DNA from: an uncultured Clostridia bacterium
GTDB lineage: Bacteria > Bacillota > Clostridia > Christensenellales > Borkfalkiaceae
Direction of reading: 5' to 3'
DNA length: 64,000 nt
Assembly: GCA_934271065.1 (NCBI GenBank)
Contig: CAKQQQ010000001.1
Span: 62,001-126,000, forward strand
In this document: in pieces, positions 60,517 to 64,000 of the stretch
Numbering within the stretch: the stretch's first letter is position 1
How the letters are laid out: every line of letters begins with the position of its first letter
The notes under the pieces: generated by a model
The model's input: the letters and a program-made list of their open reading frames with translations, nothing else
Told to the model about the DNA's origin: nothing
The model's database searches: none
Made by a program: the position numbers and the translations under genes

Positions 60517-61506
60517 ATGAACGATAACGAACGCGTCAACGCCCGTTGTCCGCAATGCGGAAAAGATTTTTATACCGATTTGGCTTTCGGCGACGTTACT
60601 TGCCCGAGTTGCGGGCAAAGCGTATCCGCCGTTCAGGCAAAGAAGTATTACGAATCCGTAGGCGAAAGTTTGGAAATTGCAAAAGAAGCGCACGGCGAAG
60701 ATTATCACAGGGTAAGATTTTTAATCGACGAGTGCTATGGTTTTTTACAAAAAGGCGACTACGAGAACGCCGAAGCGCGCGCTAACGCGGCGCTGGCTCT
60801 TACCGAAGCCGATTATCGCGCCTATATGGCGATGGTTGCGGTCAAGACTAAGAATTACACCGATCTCAAAGACGAAACCCATAAAGTCTATCTCGATAAA
60901 GCGATAGCGGTGGCGGATAAAGAAGAACGCGCCGACGTCAGGGCGGCTTATAAAAACTATTACGAAAAGCGGCATTTTTCCGATGAAGAAATGGAAAAAT
61001 ACGTTGAAGAAACTCGTAAAGACGTCAAGTTAAAAGTAGAAAAATCCCTTAAAAATTCCATTCCGACGTATTTGTCGATGGAAAAGACGCTGGTCATTTT
61101 AACGATATTGACGCCGATTTTCTTTGCGGCGGGTATAGGGCTTGCGGTGTTTGCCTTAATGGGGGAGCAAGTCGCGCTTTCCCTTATCGCTTTCGCGCTT
61201 ATAATTTGCGGTTATCTTACTTTGAGAATAAGGCTCGGTAACGGAGAGGCGGTCAAGGCTTTCAACGCGACGCTTGATTTGTACGACGTGCTTGACGGAA
61301 TAGAAACGAGCGACGATAAGGCGATTCCCGTATATAACGCGCTCGGAGCGCTTGCCGAAAAGTTTTCCGAGCACGCGCCCGTTGCGTCTATGAACGACGC
61401 TTTCGGCGAACTTATAAATAAAATAATCGACGTAGATTCGGACGATCTTAACGAGTTTATGTTAAAAAACAAATTCTTCGGTAAAATGGTTGCCGAAGAA
61501 GAATGA
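60517..61506 (+). CDS. Zinc-ribbon membrane protein of unknown function
   Basis: 329 residues from the ATG at 60517 (GGGA just upstream; an in-frame GTG at 60502 overlaps guaA). Residues 9-36 hold a zinc ribbon (CPQCGKDFY and CPSCGQ); the middle (45-170) is a TPR-like helical region (AEARANAALALTEADYRAY); two hydrophobic helices lie near 192-240; the tail is acidic. Such proteins are seen in clostridial genomes without function. It is five bases after guaA. Confidence 0.6.
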   Translation: MNDNERVNARCPQCGKDFYTDLAFGDVTCPSCGQSVSAVQAKKYYESVGESLEIAKEAHGEDYHRVRFLIDECYGFLQKGDYENAEARANAALALTEADYRAYMAMVAVKTKNYTDLKDETHKVYLDKAIAVADKEERADVRAAYKNYYEKRHFSDEEMEKYVEETRKDVKLKVEKSLKNSIPTYLSMEKTLVILTILTPIFFAAGIGLAVFALMGEQVALSLIAFALIICGYLTLRIRLGNGEAVKAFNATLDLYDVLDGIETSDDKAIPVYNALGALAEKFSEHAPVASMNDAFGELINKIIDVDSDDLNEFMLKNKFFGKMVAEEE

Positions 61507-61515
61507 GAGGAAATA

Positions 61516-62391
61516 ATGGTTTACGAAATACAAAACGACCGTATGAAAGTTTCGGCGGACAGTCTCGGCGCGGAACTTAAAAGTATTTTCAGAAAAGACG
61601 GTGGTATCGAACATCTCTGGCAGGGCGACGAACGGTATTGGACGAGCAGAAGCCCCGTTCTCTTTCCCGTCGTAGGCAGACTTTATAACGGCAGGTACTC
61701 GTATAACGGCAAAGAATACGAAATGGGTTTGCACGGTTTTTTAAGAAAAGCGGAATTTACGCTTATCGAAAAGACCTGTAAGAAAATGGTTTTTGCCTAT
61801 TCGTCCAACGACGAAACTTTCGCGCGCTATCCGTTCAGATTTATCTTTACGGTCGGATATTCGCTTCGCGGCAACGAATTATCGATAGAATACTCGGTCA
61901 AAAACGTCGGCGACGAAGTTATGTACTTCGGTTTAGGCGGTCATCCGGGCTTGAACGTACCGTTCGACGGGGGTAAATTCGAAGATTACTATCTTGAAAC
62001 CGAGTTGCCCGTCCGCCCCGAAAGGCTTACGTTAAGCGAGTCTTATCTTATGAGCGGAAAATCGGAGCGGTTTCCTTTGGAAAACGATCGGATTTTAAGA
62101 TTAAAACACGACCTTTTCGATCACGACGCGGTTATATTACGCGGCAGCGGAAGTTCGCTCACGTTAAAAAGCGACAAAACTTCAAAATCGGTAACGGTAA
62201 AGTATCCGAATATGCCGTTCGTCGGGCTTTGGCACGCTATGAAAACCGACGCGCCGTACGTCTGTATAGAGCCGTGGGAAAATCTTCCTTCGCCGGACGG
62301 TAAAGTCGAAGATATTTCGGAAAAGGAAAACGTAGGCGTTCTTGCAAGGCAGGAGACCTATCGTTCGTTCATTATAATCACGTTAAATTAA
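61516..62391 (+). CDS. Aldose 1-epimerase family protein (LacX-like)
   Basis: 291 residues. The galactose-mutarotase-like beta-sandwich shows SRSPVLFPVVGRL (near 55), MGLHGFLRKAEF with His, GHPGLNVPF and a C-terminal CIEPWENLPSP. LacX-type members interconvert alpha and beta anomers of hexoses or hexose phosphates. GAGG precedes the ATG. It is the last gene of this operon, with a terminator after it. Confidence 0.85.
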   Translation: MVYEIQNDRMKVSADSLGAELKSIFRKDGGIEHLWQGDERYWTSRSPVLFPVVGRLYNGRYSYNGKEYEMGLHGFLRKAEFTLIEKTCKKMVFAYSSNDETFARYPFRFIFTVGYSLRGNELSIEYSVKNVGDEVMYFGLGGHPGLNVPFDGGKFEDYYLETELPVRPERLTLSESYLMSGKSERFPLENDRILRLKHDLFDHDAVILRGSGSSLTLKSDKTSKSVTVKYPNMPFVGLWHAMKTDAPYVCIEPWENLPSPDGKVEDISEKENVGVLARQETYRSFIIITLN

Positions 62392-62401
62392 AGTAAAAAA
62401 C

Positions 62402-62432
62402 GGGCAAGTCAAAATGACTTGCTCTTTTTTTT
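62402..62432 (+). terminator. Terminator after the epimerase-like gene
   Basis: A 10-bp stem with an AAA loop (GGGCAAGTCA with TGACTTGCTC) and eight T. Confidence 0.9.
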
Positions 62433-62442
62433 CGCTAAATAG

Positions 62443-62471
62443 TTGCAATATATTTCGCGCGATGCTATAAT
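62443..62471 (+). promoter_or_regulatory. Promoter of the AraC-type regulator (TTGCAA-17-TATAAT)
   Basis: TTGCAA 62443-62448 and TATAAT 62466-62471, leader about 25 bases with AAGGGGGG. Confidence 0.75.
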
Positions 62472-62502
62472 ATAAACGAAAATACAAAAAAAGGGGGGTA
62501 CT

Positions 62503-63381
62503 ATGGAAGAAAAGACTTTTTATATGTATAAAATATCCAGCGTTCTCAATATTTCGAAGATAGTTACCGTACACTATCAGAAACTCGTGAAAAATTATAC
62601 GTTCCCGAAAGAAAAGCATAATTTTTGGGAAATTATTTACTGTGATAAAAATTCCGTATACGTTACCGTAGAAAACGACAGAAGGTTGCTGAAAAAAGGA
62701 GAAATAGTATTTATTGCTCCGAACGAAACTCACGCCGTAGAATGCGACGGGGTAAACGATCCGAACATATTCATAGTAAGTTTTGAATGTAAGTCTAAAA
62801 CGATGAATTACTTTCAGGGTAAACGCTTTACAGTGCCCGAAGATTTAAGATACTTGCTGGCGTCTATCATGACGGAAGCGAAAAGTACGTTCGTGTTGCC
62901 CGATTTTAATCCTAATCTCGACCAGTTGGTGCTGAAAACCGAGCCGAGCATAGGCGGCGGGCAGGTAATAAAAAACAATCTTGAAGAACTGTTTATAAAA
63001 CTTATACGCGTAGAAACTTCCAAGCCAGCGTCTAAAGAAGTGTTTATATCCAAGATAGAAGACTCCGACGCGCTCGAAGACGAAATAGTTAAAATACTCG
63101 AAAACAACGTATACGGCAGCGTTACGCTCGACGGAATATCCGACGCGCTTCATTACGGTAAGACCACGATATGCAAAACGTTCAAAAAACGCACCGGCAA
63201 GACGATAATAGGTTATTATCTCGAATTGAAAATCGAAGAAAGTAAAAAACTTATCCGTGAGAATAAAAGTTTTTCGGAAATCTCGGCTGCGCTCGGTTTC
63301 GACTCCTTACCGCACTTTACCAAAACTTTTAAGCGGATAACCACGATGACTCCGCGCGAGTACAAGAACAGTATACTGTAA
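62503..63381 (+). CDS. AraC-family transcriptional regulator
   Basis: 292 residues. The N-terminal cupin (about 20-120: GEIVFIAPNETHAVE) is the effector domain. The C-terminal 95 residues are two helix-turn-helix units (VTLDGISDALHYGKTTICKTF and FSEISAALGFDSLPHFTKTF) ending with TPREYKNS. Such cupin-AraC proteins sense sugars. The ROK gene 88 bases downstream may be a target. Confidence 0.9.
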   Translation: MEEKTFYMYKISSVLNISKIVTVHYQKLVKNYTFPKEKHNFWEIIYCDKNSVYVTVENDRRLLKKGEIVFIAPNETHAVECDGVNDPNIFIVSFECKSKTMNYFQGKRFTVPEDLRYLLASIMTEAKSTFVLPDFNPNLDQLVLKTEPSIGGGQVIKNNLEELFIKLIRVETSKPASKEVFISKIEDSDALEDEIVKILENNVYGSVTLDGISDALHYGKTTICKTFKKRTGKTIIGYYLELKIEESKKLIRENKSFSEISAALGFDSLPHFTKTFKRITTMTPREYKNSIL

Positions 63382-63419
63382 TAAAGTATAAAAAATTGTA
63401 AATATTTTAACTACACCTT

Positions 63420-63449
63420 TTTGATAGAAGGGTATATAATGGTATCAAA
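63420..63449. promoter_or_regulatory. TATAAT -10 (63435-63440) enclosed by an inverted repeat
   Basis: TTTGATA (63420-63426) and TATCAAA (63443-63449) flank the TATAAT of the downstream gene; centres are 23 bases apart, about two helical turns. No good -35 is present, so activation or repression by a bound factor is plausible. Confidence 0.5.
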
Positions 63450-63469
63450 TCATACGGGAGACGCATACA

Positions 63470-64000
63470 ATGAAATTTATACCCACTCTTGACAAACAAT
63501 TTAAGCCTATGTTCGTTGAATTTTCCGCGTATAAAGCGGAAGTCGCGACCAAGGCGCATAAACCGTTGAAAATCTGCGTTGAAAGAAACGACGGTTATAA
63601 ATACGTTTACGCTTACGACGTTTTCAGCGACGAAAACCTTTCCGAAAGGAATTGCAAAATGGCGGAAAGGATTATTAAAACGATTTTATGGGTTGTCGGC
63701 GGATATAAAATTTACGTCTGCGGAGACCGCGCCGTTTACGAATATATTAAAAACGCGTATACCGACGGCGGACTTCGTTCTTTCGATAAAGGCTTTATGG
63801 AACGCGTTTACGAAAGTAAGTTCGAAGTAATCGAAACCGACGACGAATCGTTCCCGAAAGAAAAGAAATGTTCGCTCAAAGTCGGCGGGCATCTTGACGG
63901 TTGCAGAATAGGCTTCGACGCCGGCGGAAGCGACCGTAAGGTAAGCGCGGTGGTGGACGGTAAAGTCGTTTACAGCGAAGAAGTCGTATGGTTCCCGAAA
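63470..64000 (+). CDS. ROK-family sugar kinase-like protein, N-terminal part (runs off the window)
   Basis: 177 codons are present. Residues 1-140 are a domain typical of large clostridial ROK proteins (KFIPTLDKQFKPMFVEFSAY, FMERVYESKFEV); the ATP-binding start DGCRIGFDAGGSDRKVSAVV lies at about 143-162 in place of the usual DLGGT. These may be glucokinases or regulators. AAAC...GGGAGA lies before the ATG. Confidence 0.8.
   Translation, partial: MKFIPTLDKQFKPMFVEFSAYKAEVATKAHKPLKICVERNDGYKYVYAYDVFSDENLSERNCKMAERIIKTILWVVGGYKIYVCGDRAVYEYIKNAYTDGGLRSFDKGFMERVYESKFEVIETDDESFPKEKKCSLKVGGHLDGCRIGFDAGGSDRKVSAVVDGKVVYSEEVVWFPK

Noticed and set aside
1..64000. tRNA, rRNA, tmRNA or IS transposase genes
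   Set aside because: All intergenic stretches were read; none shows cloverleaf arms, CCA ends, conserved rRNA blocks or a transposase frame.

Overview
The window reads as one stretch of chromosome from an anaerobic, fermentative Clostridia-type bacterium (Firmicutes/Bacillota). An uncultured gut lineage near the Christensenellales is an inference from gene style only. The phylum call rests on tmcAL, the rimP-nusA-ylxR-ylxQ-infB order with ispG and a PolC-type N-terminus upstream, class I LysRS, coaX, the ruvX/DUF1292 pair, YceD-rpmF, and many TTGACA-17-TATAAT promoters with AGGAGG-type ribosome sites. Anaerobic life is indicated by nfnAB, formate-tetrahydrofolate ligase, pta-ackA, reverse rubrerythrin and rubredoxin. 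No rRNA, tRNA, CRISPR array, IS transposase, prophage or classical defence island was found.

Layout. 0-6.6 kb: end of a GH94 phosphorylase, nfnAB, guaB, fhs, a membrane protein. 6.6-10 kb: a collagen-like surface protein divergent from a glycosyltransferase, then a YitT-type membrane protein. 10.0-10.4 kb: a highly structured intergenic repeat element. 10.4-12.3 kb: eda-kdgK and a 70-residue Cys-rich membrane peptide. 12.4-25.6 kb: a long, tightly packed operon block: an ECF S component (probably for pantothenate), coaX, ispG, an exonuclease-only PolC derivative, rimP-nusA-ylxR-ylxQ-infB-rbfA-nrnA-truB-ribF and an endonuclease-IV-type gene. 25.6-29.4 kb: a heterodimeric ABC exporter. 29.5-33 kb: rhaA, a solo copy of the intergenic repeat, and two CobW/G3E-type proteins. 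33-38.3 kb: tmcAL, pta-ackA, YceD-rpmF, an EamA transporter. 38.3-41 kb: rubrerythrin-rubredoxin, an AT-rich two-gene unknown cassette, Dabb and YjjG-type HAD genes. 41-46 kb: ROK glucokinase, a CMP-kinase-like protein, class I LysRS, M3 oligopeptidase. 46-56 kb: a ParE/ParC-type topoisomerase, then a coupled operon of HAD phosphatase, GlpA-like, GlpB-like, DUF1667 and a uridine-kinase-like protein. 56-64 kb: ruvX-DUF1292, tiny peptides, a lipoprotein, guaA, a zinc-ribbon membrane protein, an aldose-1-epimerase-like protein, an AraC regulator and the start of a ROK protein.

How it works together. GH94, eda-kdgK, rhaA, ROK kinases and the mutarotase-like protein fit a plant-glycan or uronate diet. 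Carbon flows to acetyl-CoA and acetate through pta-ackA, with nfnAB balancing NADH, NADPH and ferredoxin and fhs feeding one-carbon units to purine synthesis (guaA and guaB are also here).

Most worth a second look: a polC locus reduced to N-terminal, OB and exonuclease domains; a 279-bp inverted-repeat element with a solo derivative 20 kb away; several promoters so close to the start codon that the mRNA should be leaderless; terminators abutting the ribosome site of cobW and rimP; a LysRS that has lost the KMSKS lysine; a rubredoxin with CxC instead of CxxC; and an open +1 frame continuing past the parC stop.
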